From contig CM056576.1 of assembly GCA_029721435.1 (NCBI GenBank), forward strand, positions 110,836,666-110,900,665: DNA of 64,000 nucleotides. Reading direction: 5' to 3'. This document shows, in pieces, positions 10,360-24,225 of this stretch. Source of the stretch: Gymnothorax reevesii. Taxonomy: Eukaryota; Chordata; Actinopteri; Anguilliformes; Muraenidae. The notes under the pieces were generated by a model. It worked only from the letters and a program-made list of their open reading frames with translations, was not told where the DNA came from and ran no database searches. A program made the translations under genes and the position numbers. The stretch's first letter is position 1; each line of letters begins with the position of its first letter.

Positions 10360-13300
10360 CAATGAAACAACGTTGTATATTATAGTGAACACTATAGTGG
10401 GCTATGAAAACATAGCCTTGGTCAGCATGCCCATAATCTACCTCAACCACACAGCAAAATACACGTATGCCCTGAAGTGCAAATGCGAGGTCACATTAAA
10501 AATATCCATTCAAACCATGTTAGAATACAGACCTAACACCTTGAAATAAACTTCTATTGACACATGACATTCCTAATCATCATTAACCTCTTAACTGTCA
10601 CCTGCATTTTCTCACATTTGGCCCGGATTGGTATACCGCATTGCAAATGCTCACTGCTCCGACATACAATGATTCTATTATACAAAATACTGCGTGTCTG
10701 TTGTTGCTGTTATGAGTATTTACATAAAATATACGGCCTAATCTTCCATTTTGGGAAAAACAACGTTGATATCTTGATTGCACAGGTTCTTAGCTTTTGA
10801 AGAAGACCAAATGGAACAGATGGTTTGACCGTGACAACACAACTTTGATGATGAGGACTGACAACTTTCATTGCATTCAAGTATGTGGTGTCTATGTTGA
10901 GATATTGATTTATTGAATTTGTTATGATTGACATAGGTGTGACACAGGCAAAAAGGTGGGTAGAAATGAAATCCTGAGCGTCTAAGCTTTCAAATGGTTT
11001 ATGGTTTGCCATAGTCATAGTTTACAAATGAAGGATTCAAAATTAGTTAGAAAATTCCGTAGGGCCCTAATTAGGGCCTAGGCTAGTGACAGTTAACAGG
11101 TTAATCCTTCGAGTAACGAACCCGAATAACACACTCTCTCAATAAGATTTGTCATCATCCATTCAGGTTCCCCTCCTCAATGATGAATTTTAAAATACTG
11201 CAAATGCTCCACAGTTAGGATTAGAGCAGTCACACATTGCAGTAGCCCAAGTCACTGTAGCCACAACAATTCCAGCCTCATCACAAGAGAAGCATCAGTA
11301 TAAATGCTTTTTATTATTGCTTCTATCTGTTTTTTTTTTTAAACTGCGAACTAAAGTAGCTATGCCTGAATGGTAGCCATTATATGTAGCAACACTTAAT
11401 TAGCTCCATAATTACTCTGTTGTTTTTTTTTTTGTTTCAATGGCCTCATGAGCTGCTGCGTTATGGTGAAAAATCAGGATGCTTTCAGTTTTTCCTCTCA
11501 GTCACTGATGCAGGATTTTTGTACTGATATTGAGGAAGCAAACATAAATTTAAAGGCATAATTTTTACTAATAATACTACTGCCATAAACAAGCAAACAA
11601 CAAATACTTAGTGTCATTCATAGTTCAAATTTAGTTTATATTAAAGCATATTCAGCGTAGGAAAATAAAGCATGTCAAAATGAATAATGATAATCTTCTT
11701 CAGGGACACGAATAAAGGGTGCCAAAATTTTTTTATAGGCATTTAGGCAAAACAGCACAGTTCTTCAGAAATACTGATTAGTTTACTGTTTTTCTTGAGA
11801 AATAAAAGGGGAATGTGTGAACCTCTGTCGTGCTGTTGCAACCAAGACACAACGGCTCCTGCGTTGCACTTGTGCAGAAAGTCATAAATTTGTCTTTGTT
11901 GAAATTCTTAATGCATACAGACATTAATATTGATGTCAGAAGTAGCCCATTTGCTATCCTGGGGTATGTTTCCCAGAAGCTTAGATGCTAACTTACATGG
12001 CTGAATGCTTTGACTTTGTGTGGTCGAACTATGTAATTTCCTAAGGTAATTTCCTGCTTTTGAGAAACGTACCCATGAGCCAAAATATCCCCGGCACCTT
12101 ATGCATGGGCTGAGTTGTGTCAGGAAGCCAATGCTGCACATTTGTGTTAGAAAGGGAAGTACGGAAACCCCCTCTTGTATGAGTAACAGTAACGGAAACC
12201 CCTGCTCAAGGTGCAAAATTTTGACTTAGTTTACCTTTTTTTTGTCGTTTGTTTTCTTTTTGTGTGGGAAGAGCAACAACACATTCAAGCCAGCAAAGCT
12301 TGATTATGCCTTCTCTCACAAGGCCACGGCTGTCTCTGAGTCTAATGAGTTTAATCATCACAGACAAAAGGTCGCTAACTATTCCGTCTTTGAGGAACAC
12401 AGCAAGCAGTTTGCTATCTTTTCAAAGTCCTTTCATATTTCTTCATTGCTTATGTTTATTTCAGTTTATTCATTTTGAGTGGTGTGTCATTTCAACTGTT
12501 CACTGTAGAGTATAATGTAACAGTGGAGCAAAAGGTGACAACGAATGAATGTGCAACGTTCTAATGTTTATCTGTGGGATTTATGTGTCCTTTAATTGTC
12601 ATCGCTGCTCAATCAACAAGAGAATCTGATGTCCAGACCTCAAAATCTCCAGAGCTATTACGCAGACTTTAAAAATAGTTCAATTTTAATACTAATACAA
12701 ATATACTCACACATGACATTTAAATGACATTTAATATCAAAATATTAGCATTTCCCCTAGTAAATCTCACCTTTGTTGCTGCAGCTAAAAAGGGTTGTAC
12801 TACCACTGAATTTGGGTGAAAGAAGATTATAATTTGGGACCATGAGATGTTCCATTATTGCTGTATAATGGATTTGACATTACTGATTCTGTCCATAGAT
12901 CTCCCTAAGAGGTGTCCAGATATACCTGCCAGCAGGCAGGGCATCTGAGAGGGGATGGTAGCAATGTGAGCCCTTTAACTGAATGCACAGTCACAATGAC
13001 CACGAGCAGGGTTCCGGCCTTATATCCTGTAATATGCTGTTCTATGATTCCCTGACAGTGGTTATGTATAGTTTATGGGATCATGGTGGAGATTTTCCTG
13101 CATAAAGGCAAGCATGCGTTCATATGAAACATGCAAGGGTGTATCTTTGAATTTTAGAAATCGTCTTATCTGAAACGAGTTTTGCAGCTTCTTGCTTTGC
13201 TGTTCATCACTTAGCCTTTGAGAGCAAATAAAGAACTCCAGATTATGGAGCAACAGCAGAAATGTAGAAATCAGTTTCACACGCTCTGTATCTATAGCGT

Positions 13301-13715
13301 GACACCATCGTCCAGAGAAGCCAAAAAGTATTTCATATGTGGCTTCAAAAATAGAATTTTAATCATAGAACCTTGGTCTTTCCTTGACATTTAAATTTAA
13401 TCATGATGCTAATCCAGATGAGAGGGACTGCTCATAGTATCCCAGCAGGCAGCTAAAATTATTATAGGCCACATTTGAAAGGGATTAAATTACTATAAGA
13501 AATAACTTCTGGTCTCCGAAAAGAAGGATAAAAGGGCAGTTTTGATTTTTTTTTTTTAATTTGTAAGTGATGTATTGTAATGCAGAGGTCAAGTCAGTAA
13601 AGTGTTCATATTTGTCATACTTAATCATTTCAGTCAAAATCTATCATACGCCAGAGACAACCTCGATGAACTCAAAAGTTTACATTTCTTAAATGATCAT
13701 TTCCGTTGTTCAATT
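10360..13715. other. Intergenic, nothing recognised
   Basis: About 3.3 kb without a supportable gene. Poly-T runs near 11329 and 11424 are simple low-complexity tracts. Confidence 0.5.
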
Positions 13716-13717
13716 TT

Positions 13718-13864
13718 GCAATATCACACGAGAGGGAGTGATCTTGTTGCTGAATATCATTACGGCTGTGATATCTTCGGCACTCCGCCTGAGGCCTCAT
13801 GCCTATGACCGCATCACAGCCATGATGATATTCAGCAACATCATGATCTTGAGTGTGATATTGC
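13718..13864. mobile_element. Short palindromic MITE
   Basis: Arms of about 50 bp beginning gcaatatcacac and ending gtgtgatattgc are imperfect complements of each other. Both include ttgctgaatatca and its complement. The interior is a short GC-richer loop. The non-coding hairpin shape is typical of a MITE; the superfamily is unassigned. Confidence 0.65.
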
Positions 13865-13869
13865 TTTTA

Positions 13870-15445
13870 TGCAACAGTTCTACAAATGCCACATATTAGT
13901 TGATGGCAAGAAGCGACAACAGATTATGATTTCTTTGTTTATTTAATCAGTCATGTGGCTTCAACAGTGCAAATAGTTCTACAGATGGGTTGGGACTTGA
14001 CTGTTGCTAGCAATGTAGCACTAAGTTTGCGGTCGGCTGTTAGTGTAGTTAACGGTTTTTAAAACAGCTGTCAGCGGATTGATTTTGCTGTTGTATGTCC
14101 CAATGATGTTGTACTCTATCATCAGCACTCATTGAGTGCCTCTCATACAATCAAATTACTTGGTCTAATTTGAACTAGCTGTTGTACAAGGTTCATCATG
14201 GAAGCCCACAGGGGACAATATTAAAATGATAGTGTGAACTTGAAAATGAAAATGCAAAACCACAATTATATTATTATTTTCAACGAATGAATGAGTTGAG
14301 TGAAAATTAAATTGGAAATGCATGAATGCAATTGCCACTCTCATTTCCACATAGTCGTATGGGCATTCTAAGACCGTATTCAAATGATAATGAAAAGAGC
14401 TGATTGACATTTAATTATCAAGAGCATGCCCTGCAATACAGTGAACAATATTCAAATGCAATACATGGAACAGCACCCCCAATCTACTACATTTTCACTT
14501 ACATGTCACCACGCTCTTTTAGGACAACATGGAAAAGTAAATGCAATTTTTTTACTATTTTAAAATTATATTGAAAACAGCATTGAGTCATTAATTTTCA
14601 AAAATGTATTCTGCACAGCTGTGGAAAACTGCACAACCTCACCCCCAGTCCCTTGCATATATGTCACCATGCATCAATGGGGTCAACATGCGAATGAAAC
14701 TGAAACCTGCCAATGCACTCAAAGAGGCGGGTCTTCAGTTAGGACATCAATTCCTTCCTATGTGATTTGGTTCAGAACAGAGCAGGATGGTGGCAAGAGA
14801 GCAAGAAAAGTCAATGAAGTTCCATAAACGTTCATAAAGAATACACCTATTTGTGGTCAATTCTGAACATTTTAATCAGTATCAAAGCAAAGCAAAATAA
14901 ATTAGGTTTGTTACATGAACAAGTGTGTTGTAGAAAGTGCTGAGAAGGATTATAATTTTTACATTTTAATTACATTGTTGTGTGCATTTAGGGCCTTCTG
15001 AATATAGGCAATACATTTTAATATTCATTCCGGCACAAAATCAACTCAGTTGACATGGTTTATTGATTTAGATCAACATGACTGCTCACATTATGCATTG
15101 CAAAACATGTTCTTAACTGCGAGGCAGATGTCAACAATCACAGAAACCCAGAGGTGTGTGAATACTTTAGTCATGCAGGTAGTACTTGCTTGAAACGCAA
15201 CGGCTGGGATTGTTGAGCAGCTGGTTGTCGAATCCGCATGGAGTGGTTTGTTTAAAGCAAAATAAGCACGTGGCAGCATAACTGGGAGCATCATGCAGTT
15301 AATTTTAACCTTGAATTTGTCATGTGAGGTGGAAAGGCTAGGAGTCAATTCAGTTCAGACCATTTTGTCGGAACTGACTTTGAAATGGGTCTAGTGCTGC
15401 TGAAAAGCTTTAAAGTTACATGTAACAAGAGTTGTCAGATAGACA
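13870..15445. other. Intergenic, nothing recognised
   Basis: AT-rich with no domain-bearing frame or classified repeat. Confidence 0.5.
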
Positions 15446-15450
15446 ACAAA

Positions 15451-15543
15451 GCTCGCCGGGGCAAGGTTAAAGTTTTTCTGCACGCGGACGCGGACGCCGG
15501 GGGTACGACAATAGCTCTCCGGACGTTACTCCTCCCGGCGAGC
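15451..15543 (-). repeat. GC-rich inverted-repeat fragment
   Basis: The perfect 10-bp arms GCTCGCCGGG (15451) and CCCGGCGAGC (15534) enclose gcacgcggacgcggacgcc and gtacgacaatagctctccgg. This looks like a small dispersed element in the otherwise AT-rich background. Confidence 0.45.
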
Positions 15544-16044
15544 TAAAAACATGACTGAAAACCAGCGCTATACCCACCATCTTCTCGAACCAGTTGGTCC
15601 AGGTGAAGAAAAAGAGGACAATTGTCAAAAAGTGTCCAAAAAAAAAGAGACAAATATTGCGTGTATTTACGTTTTGCAATTTTGTGGTTGGTAGGATGTG
15701 TACCGTATCAGCCCAGGGTTGCTGTACAATTGTACTAGTGCTTTTTCCCCCAAGCAATTAGCATGCTACCATGATATAAGAATCAGTATAAGGAAATGCA
15801 TTAGCAGTATATAAATGGCAAAAAGGACAGTAGGATTTTAGCTAGGGGGAGGAGTAGGGTGGGGTTAGAAGGGGGTAAAGGATAGAATAGAAGGAAGCAG
15901 AATTGTCAGATTTGTTCCTCCATGATTTGAATTTGCTAGGGGCTGAAGGAGCTGATTTTGTAGTTTTGTGAAGGAAGAGGGGGGGAACGGGCAAGGGGAC
16001 GACAGGACGCATATTATGTGTCAACATACTCATTTATACTACTG

Positions 16045-16205
16045 GGCAATTTAGAATCTCCAATTAGCCTTGCATTCGTGTGTTTGGACTGTGGGAGGAA
16101 ACAGGAGTATCTGGCAGAAACCCACCCAAACACAGGGTGAACATGCAAACATAAAGAATACACCTCCACACAGAAAGGCTCCAGGCCAGCTTGCAGGGAG
16201 GCAGT
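16045..16205 (+). repeat. Common fish dispersed repeat (gtgggaggaaac-type)
   Basis: The tract contains tttggactgtgggaggaaac, then aaacccacccaaacacaggg and gaacatgcaaac. These are the conserved blocks of a repeat tail found throughout fish genomes. It is in the opposite orientation to the copy at 10240-10355. Confidence 0.6.
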
Positions 16206-16269
16206 AGTGCCACCCAGCTTGGAAAAAATGCTTTGCCTGAGTTTGCCAGTTTAAAATCATGCTACAGCA

Positions 16270-17335
16270 TCTCAATCGGACTCAGTCAGGACTTTGAATA
16301 GGCGAATGCAAGACCTTCATTTTCTCTCTTCTTAGCCAGTCAGAGGTGGAACAGTTTGTGTACCAGTCCAGCTGCAGTCCCCAACAGCGCTTGAGCTGTT
16401 GGTCGGCATCTCAAGGCCAGATAATGTCCTTCAGGACTTTCCAGCAGAAAGCAGAATTTGTGCTCCCGTCAATCATAGCAAGTCGTCCAGGTCCTAGTCC
16501 ACAGAATTTTCCCCAAAATTGTCATGGGTCATCAAAATGTTTTTTGGAAAATACAAGATGAACCTGATATTTCTTTTTGGTCAGCTGTGGTTTTTGCCTT
16601 CCAGCTCTCCCATGGATGCCATTTTTTGAGCAGTCTCTTCCTTTTATTTGACTCCTGGCCCGGTGCGATTTGGTGCTCTTCACCTTCTGGAATACCCTTC
16701 CAGGAGACACATCTTCTAATTATGGATCGAACAGCCAGAAGGAAGAGATATGGCGGAACACAACATGCAACAGCTTATAATAGCTAATCAATTAGAGGAA
16801 TTAGAGAAGAGACACACATGTAGAAGTAAACTGCCAACAGTATTCACCCAAGCAAGCCTTGCAACTAAGTACAAATCGATTATAACTGCAGTGGAGGCAT
16901 ACGGGAACTGTGGTCAGTGTCAGTCAGATGTAGCTCGGAAAAAATTGACGTTGGCGCCACTTGGTTTTGGGAGAGAGCGCCAGTCTTCTGTCTGCTTCTA
17001 CTCGATAAACGGAAGGAAGCTCTTCTCAGAAGAGTGAAAAGCGAACAACAGGAAGATAACTCTTCTGCTTCTAGAAGCACAAATCGCACCAGGCTCTGAA
17101 CACTGACCTTAACCTATGCAAGCACGGCCTTTAGTCTGGGTGACCTCCTGGATGACAATGTGTTTTAAGAGGAATAGTGGTTGACCAGCTCTCTTAGGAA
17201 GGTTCCCCACTGTTCAAAGTTTTCTCCATTAGTGGATAATGGTTCTCACCACAAGTCACTGGAGTCCTAGAGCCTTAGAAATGCTTTGTTACTAAGTTGG
17301 CATGTGATTGGGCAAGTCTGAGAAATAACTAGGGT
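16270..17335 (-). pseudogene. Tc1-like transposon relic
   Basis: The plus-strand text reads like the complement of a common fish Tc1 transposase gene. It includes ctcaatcggactcagtcaggac at the catalytic end and gaacactgaccttaac, tgacctcctggatga and tggataatggttctcac blocks at the N-terminal end. The reading frame is broken throughout. A 435-bp inverted-repeat element sits inside at 16659-17093. The assignment rests on remembered consensus blocks rather than an intact domain. Confidence 0.6.
16659..17093. mobile_element. Inverted-repeat element inside Tc1 relic
   Basis: The perfect 11-bp arms ggtgcgatttg (16662-16672) and caaatcgcacc (17080-17090) lie near the outer ends, inside ccc/agg edges. 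The Tc1-like text resumes on the right with gaacactgacc, so this 435-bp piece is a later insertion. No convincing target duplication was seen. Confidence 0.55.
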
Positions 17336-17339
17336 TCTG

Positions 17340-18105
17340 GGGCCGGTTCAGGGTGGAACCATAGTGGGGGGCCAAAGGGGGCGAAGCCCCCCGAAGCTTG
17401 TGGGTTTTCATCATTTTTCCATTTAAAAAGTATAAAAGATTCATGAACATAATTTTAGTGCTAAACATAGGGAATTCTGGTCATTTTTACCCACCTCACA
17501 ACATGTCAGACTCCTGTCAAAACTGTACCACTGACTTGTCACTATTATGACTTAAACAATCAAAATATGTCACTCATAATCATGCGTCTATGAGCATCAA
17601 CATTTACGCAAACAGAGTCAGTCTTATGATACATCAATGTGAAATGGGTGTGAAAAACCCATTGGTGTTAGATTTCCTGGATGGGCTTTTTATTTCAGTT
17701 TTTCCAACAAATGTTATATGACTATATACAAACACATCACATATGAAAAAGATATACTTTTGCTTGACATTTTCAATACATTAATGGTTGTAAAACTTAT
17801 TTTTGCTTTTTATTTGTGCAGTGTCTATATTAAATCAATATTGCTCCAAAATCAATATTGTTGCCTATATTAAATCAATTACATATTATTATCGAAGGAA
17901 GCAATAAAAATCATAAATATTTTAGGTTTAAACCCAGACCTTCATCAGCTTTGCACGGGTATGATAGAGTAGTTTTATTGATAAGCAGTGCCTTGATGGA
18001 AAACTGCTTTTTCGTTTTTTGGAGTGCTGCTCCTGTAAGCATCAATTTAGCAAAGGTTGTTGACGGCCTTGAGAAAATTCAAATCGCAGCAACTGCATTA
18101 ATTAT
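17340..18105. other. Intergenic, nothing recognised
   Basis: Near 17370-17395 there is a GC palindrome (gggggcgaagccccc); the rest is plain AT-rich DNA. Confidence 0.45.
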
Positions 18106-18107
18106 AA

Positions 18108-18240
18108 AAAACTAGAGTGTTCAGGTGAACACATATGTCGCCTGCGAAGCTTATGTGAAAGTGTGACTACCAACTGAAAGTGTGACTACCGGACAGACGG
18201 ACAGACAGACGCCGGACAAAGTGATCCCTATGTGCCGCAA
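18108..18240 (+). repeat. GGACAGAC-bearing dispersed repeat
   Basis: It starts aaaactagagtgttcagg and carries ggacagacggacagacagac near 18190. The start resembles the insertion at 58552-58803, and the GGACAGAC stretch resembles that near 35125. Confidence 0.45.
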
Positions 18241-20630
18241 TGCTTTGCAGGCAACACAATAACGTCATGTACATGGCAGTCATAAGCTAGCATGCCATAT
18301 CTGAATTTACTAGCCAGCCATTGACCATATTTACCCCAACCCGAGGGGTATAGCTACTGCAAAGCAAGTAAAACTTAGCCACGCCTTCTTTGCAATAGCT
18401 GTTGGGACAAACCACAAGCTCGCAATCAGATTCCACAGCCAGGCGATTTAGCCTGGTTAAAACAGAGCATGTTCATGACACACACAAAAAAAACATGGCT
18501 TTAGGCCCAATGTTACTTACCTGGCAAGCTTTTCCCCTAATCTCGCTTCATAGTCGCTATAGCCTTGATGCAATAACCTAGCTCCTCGCACTTCATCAAT
18601 GACCTAAAATTGTTGCGTCCGACCCTAGCAATCAATTTCTTTGAGATGTCTGAGAGAAGACGTAATAAAATGGTAAAATAAAAACATACAAACAGAGCAA
18701 GTTTTACAGACAATGAGGAATTTGTTGACAAATAAACTCATATATTAGCAAATATTTCATGGGTAAGTCAGTTAAGTGAGCTGAAATTCAATAAAAAACT
18801 AATTCAAAGAAAAGCCTAACGTAATAACTTGAGATAAATTTATACCCCCTCATGCTCCCCTGTAAGTCCAAAAAACATACTACAACTGCAATATTCCCTC
18901 AAGGCAAAGGAAGAGGAGATTGTGAGAAGACAAGTTGACAGTCCATGCCTCTACGCTTCTGAACATGCAAAGGAGGAATCAGTGATCGCGTCTCATCAAA
19001 CATTCTAAAACTGGGAATGATTAATTAATGAATGGCGCTATTAAAGCCACAGAAGTCAGAAAAAAGTCAGAAAATGTTTTTTCTACTTAGATGGAAAAAT
19101 CACATGCCTATTGAGTGATCTTTCAATTCAACAGGGATGGCAGTAATCATGCCTGGGTGTGTCTAGTGAAATTGAACTCAATAATCAATTAAATTTGTTT
19201 AATTGGTTGATTGAGCGAGTAATTGGGCAGTAAGTTTTTCACTTGGGGCTGATGGGTTGTCAGTCTATCTATTATTTTGGACATTATGCTTGTGGGATGC
19301 ATACTGCTGTCCAGTATTTAGGGCATTATGCGCGTTAGGTGACAGAAATAATCTGAAGTCGATGAAACTTGGAAATTGATTTGCATGCTGTCCATTATTC
19401 TGGACGTGGCATATGTGACCTATTTGCCTGGAATGCATGATGTCCAATGTTTTTACATATAACAATATAGTATAAATACGCCTGAGTATAAAATCAGGCG
19501 TATTCCAAAAAATACACATATTATATAGCTCACACTGAAACACCTAGGCTTTGTAATGTATTTCATTCCTCCAATAGGAAAAAAACACTAACTAAGTAGT
19601 AATATTTTTTACTTTTTTTCAACTCTTTTGTTTGTGGATGCTGACATTGTGATTCTTCGTGGTAAATCATTTAACTAATCAGAGAGGCACGTATTGGGGA
19701 AATTCAGAGTTGGAAATGTCCTATAAAATCTACTTATTGGGCTCTAAATTCGTAGACCAGGCGCAGGCGCGGCAAATGGGGGGTGTGCCGCGCCAACGGG
19801 GTGTGTCCAGGTGTATGTTGCAATTTTCGTGGCCGGCGTAGCCTGGCGCAAGTACTCCTCTGTCCCGCCTCTGTCCCGCCTTCCTGCGCAAGTGGCAAAG
19901 AAGGCATGTTTGGGTATAACACAGCCGAGTCAAATATTCACCAGTCAAATGAGCTCCTCTCCTCACCTTTAATGTGTTGGAATATAGAAGCCTCTGTCCT
20001 ATATCTGCATGATGCGTTAATGTTGCATTTTACTTTGCTGCTTCAGGCATGTTTTCTGCACCGCTTACATCTATATTAAGCAGTATGAATATGAGTTAGC
20101 TGGCTAGCTAGGGCATTTGCAAATTATTACCAGTGGCGAACTTGAATGGAATTTCAAAATGAAACTACGTCAGATCATTCAAACTTATGAAGTTGGAATG
20201 AAATACGACGGTTGCTCATTGGGAGGAGAAACGATGGATAGTGTGTTCCTATTATTACACCCTGTTGCTGCTTAAAATGTTGAGATTAACATGCATGGAC
20301 AACAATGCAAGATACGTAACACATTTATTTTCAATATGTGATCTTAACTCAGTACGACATCATAGCAATCAGGCTGTATTCCTTTCCCCCACTAAAAACG
20401 ACCTAAGTGACAATAATAGTAGAGTATTGAGCTGCTTGCACTCTGGACGCGAAACAAAATTTTTTGTTTCAGTCGAACGTGAATTAAACGTGAATTTTTG
20501 ATAAAAGTGCTCAATTCTTCAAGATGAGTACTTTCAATCAATGTTTCTGTTTAAGCTCTGCTCAATGAAGTGAGTCGACATTGGCACCGGACAATGTACA
20601 ATGCCTCCGTGTCTGACCAAAAAAAAAGGA
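18241..20630. other. Intergenic; GC-rich patch only
   Basis: No gene was found. A GC-rich patch at about 19755-19900 contains gcgcaggcgcgg and ctgtcccgcctctgtcccgcc. It looks like a dispersed repeat but was not classified. Confidence 0.45.
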
Positions 20631-20635
20631 AGATT

Positions 20636-20795
20636 AGAACAGATTGACAACGAAATAAAGAATAAAAGAAACATTTTAACTATAGAACATCCAATGAACA
20701 CTGCGATTTATTTTTTGTATTTGCGGGTCATCTTTTTTGGATGTTCAGTTTGTTGGTGATATATTTTATTCTTTATTTCGTTATGAATGTGTTCT
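20636..20795. repeat. Inverted repeat, MITE-like
   Basis: The tract agaaca-attgacaacgaaataaagaataaaa on the left is matched by ttttattctttatttcgtta-gaatgtgttct on the right. The gaacatcc / ggatgttc pair is nested inside. The arms are about 60 bp and imperfect. Confidence 0.5.
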
Positions 20796-20799
20796 CATA

Positions 20800-23630
20800 T
20801 CAATACTTTTACTTTTTGCTGGCTGCTGGACATGGAGTCTTTTGCTGGACATGTCGCATCGGACAGTCTTGATCGTGCATGCGATAATTTATTCACACTG
20901 TCAATGGTACTGGAATTGATTTGCTCACTGACTACAAGAACTATTTTATCTCTGGTGTGGAAATGAAGCGCGAATCTGTTCGATCCATCTGACTCATTTT
21001 CAAAGGAAAGACTGAATAAAGACTTGTCTATCTTCAACGGAAGAAAACAGACGAATAGGCTAAAAGACCAAGAAATGTCGATAGCTATCAATTTGCATTT
21101 TGTGAAGGTCGAACACAAACATGGAGAAGTTTGCACGTCTAATAATTCCTGGAATACTCAGAAAAATTCAAACTTCTATGACTTCTATGACACGGAGCTA
21201 TATTCAAACCCTGTCCGAGTATCGCATCTTTGCATTGACTTTGTCTGTATTCAGTCGTGTGAAAAATTTATTTTGTGTCCAGTGTGCAAGCAGCTTTACT
21301 GAGCATAGAACATATAAATAAATCTATATATCTATTTATATATATATATATCTAGTTTGTTGTTGGCTGGGAAAGATGTGAAGTCGTTAGTTTGCATCAC
21401 AGATTCAGCTGCGTTGATTAAGCCAGGTCAAGTTTCCATTACGCGTGCCAACCGCCTTTAATCTGACATCAGGACAATTGTTGTAGGTACTATCATTTAT
21501 GTCCTTATTCAGATAGTTACATTAAATAGTGCTTACTGTAATTATTTATTGCATTGAAATGTGCCTGACATTCTGGAAACCTGCCTGTGAGGTTTTGGTG
21601 ACGTGTGCGCTCTTTGCGCCGGTCAGCCAAATTACCACTGCACAGAAAGTGAACCAGGTAGGAACTGGTGAGCTTTCTGCACAACTCCAGCGGAGACTTT
21701 TTCTACGAAATTGTCACTGCGTCTTGATGAATATGTGACACCTCCCCCTACTACGCCCCCACACCCATCTCGGTGCACGTTCGTCCACCAAAGGCTGCGC
21801 ACGGTGTTGCACCTCACGAAGTTACCACTGCACAGGCTGCGCCGGACGAAATTACCACTGCGTGGGCTGCACCACGCTACGCCACCTGCGCTGCGCCAAG
21901 AAATTAGAGCCCTTTGTGTCTTCAGGGTATCTATGAGGCTTGACAATGTAAACTCCACTTCAATATGTCCAAATCATTGGTCAACATGCAACAAAGGGTT
22001 ACCAGGCAGTTCATAATTGGACCCCAAAGAAGCTGAATTTAAGTTGTTTTGCAAATGATATTGGGCAAAATTCTTCCACAGGGATATAAAAAACAGATAC
22101 ACAGTCTTCAGTTGAATTTGGTTACTATGACAGGTCGCAAAAACCACTTATTACATTTCTTGGGCAATTTTTTCCCCCATGTAGGACCACTTAAATACTG
22201 CGATGACAATGATGATCTTAAAACAATATTTTGTGTATTCTCGTGTGCTCGTTTCCTTAGATTATATTTTGTATGGAAATCTTGAACAATTTATTTTGAC
22301 AAATATGCTAAACATAGATTAAGCCAGGAAGTGGGCGCATACTTTATCATGGCATTGTATATTAGACATGTATAAAAGTACACAAGACTTAAGGAGTGAA
22401 CAAAAATAAATGGTGTTTACTGTTGGTGGTTAACAGGCCTGAGTATTTTAGGAAAACGGGGAGAATGAAGGAGAGACATTGCTAGAGAGAATCATTAGAG
22501 GCCCTAAAAGGAAATGAAGTGATGAAACAGCAGGCTTTCTCAAAATAGATTCCATGCTGTTACTTGCAATTTAGTGCCAGCGGGGCAAACATGGCACCTT
22601 TTGTTTGTTTATGTTAATTTAAGACATGCCTTTGATAATTTTCTTTCCAGGCACCGAGATGAAGGAAATGCTGTCTGATTTCATATCATTTTTCCAGTTG
22701 AATTGTAAAAACTTCGTTTTTGGTTGTTGTGTGGTGTTTTTGCAGAAATGTTCTTATATCCCTCTCAGGAAGCAGACTGTTTACTGACATTGGGAAGGGA
22801 TGACACACTTGTGTGGTTATGGGGCCCCATTGCCCCAACTTTTGGCTGTGCTTGCGGGTTCCTAGCTAACAACTGAGGATGGACATCATTATGCATTCCG
22901 TTCTACTACGTTTTGTAAAAATGATGTTTTGCAAGGGTAATGAAATAGTTTTATGACTGGAGTCAGCGATGTGCTCCACTACAAAGGTTAACTCGTTTGC
23001 AAGACATGAAGAGATTAGGCGAGAAAAATTATTGATGCTGCAGTTTCTTCCTGGTTATATTGCAATTTAAAGACTTGGTTTTATCCTTTTTTGAGTAAAT
23101 AGGTGGATAAGTGCAATAAATCTAGTAGACTATTTTACACAAGCTCCAAGTGAGACGTTTGCATAACTAGTTTTTTGCTCGCCTCATTCCGCTACACATT
23201 TTGAGATATAAACATTTTTGCAATAAATTGCATTCTTCCTTACCAGGCATTAGGGTTGCCAAAAATGCTGATAAATGTGTTAAATTTGCTTGTAACAGGT
23301 TATGTAAATACAAAAATAGCGACGACTCAACTTCTTCAGTCCTGGCCTAGGCTAGTGCTCAATGCTCATGGACAGTTTCTAAGTGATTGGCCAACAATTT
23401 AAATTGAAGAGAGAAATGGATTCAAGTGGTGGAACAGAGTTTTCCTCATTTTATGGTAGGATTAGCTGCACGAATCCACACTTATTGTAACTAATGTGGA
23501 GAATACTGCACTGAGTTTTCTGACTATTAAGTGGAGAACTGGCAACACCTGATAGTGTTGACTGTTTTCAGATTTATCATTTAGTAAAAAAAAAGGAAAA
23601 TGATTAAAAATGGGTAAAGTCTAGCGGGAC
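20800..23630. other. Intergenic; TA tract and irregular GC repeats
   Basis: A short TA-rich microsatellite lies at about 21318-21352. Between 21625 and 21880 a box like AARTTACCACTGC recurs four times at irregular spacing within a GC-richer patch. No gene was recognised. Confidence 0.45.
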
Positions 23631-23633
23631 TTG

Positions 23634-24115
23634 TTGTGTTTCCCTAGTTTTAAGCTCAGCAGTTGTCACATATCGGACAACCTCTGCTGGTCCACCAACA
23701 CCACAGCTGCTGTTCAGAAGGCAAAGCCGCACATGCACCTCCTGAGAGTCCTGGAGAAGAACAATCTCTTTGCGAAGCTGCTGGTGGTCTTCTGCCGCTC
23801 TGCAATAGAGATTTTGACATACTGCCTCACAGTGTGGTATGCGGGTTGCTCAGCAGCTGACAAAAAAGCAATACAAAGGGTCATTAACGCTGCGCAGAAC
23901 ATCATCGGCTGCCCCCTTCCCTCACTCCAGGACATCGCCGACTCTCACTTCCACTCCAAAGCTTAAAACGTTGTCAGAGATTCTTCTCACCCTGACCACC
24001 ACCTATTTGACCTTCTGCCCTCAGGGAGGTGATATAGGTCACTAAAATCAGGCAGCAGCGGCCTGATGAACAGTTTCTTCCCACAAACCATCCGCTCTCT
24101 CAATCAAAACAAATC
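23634..24115 (+). pseudogene. LINE reverse transcriptase C-terminal fragment (L2/CR1/Rex-like)
   Basis: The frame from about 23655 to 23966 reads HISDNLCWSTNT, then VQKAKPHMHLLR, ILTYCLTVWYAGCSAADKKA and QRVINAAQNIIGCPLPSLQD. This is the conserved C-terminal end of ORF2 in fish L2/CR1/Rex1-type non-LTR elements, downstream of the RT catalytic motifs. A frame shift follows near 23965, and the family's PSGRRYRS-like end is seen as PSALREVI* near 24020. Only the 3' end is present, which is typical of 5'-truncated LINE insertions. Confidence 0.8.
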
Positions 24116-24225
24116 AGGACTGCATTAACTCTTGTATTTAAAGTGACTGATTAACATTCAGTCATACCTGTAGATTGTGCATCACTGCGCCTCACAGTTT
24201 ACTGACTAGAATTAATATAATAATA

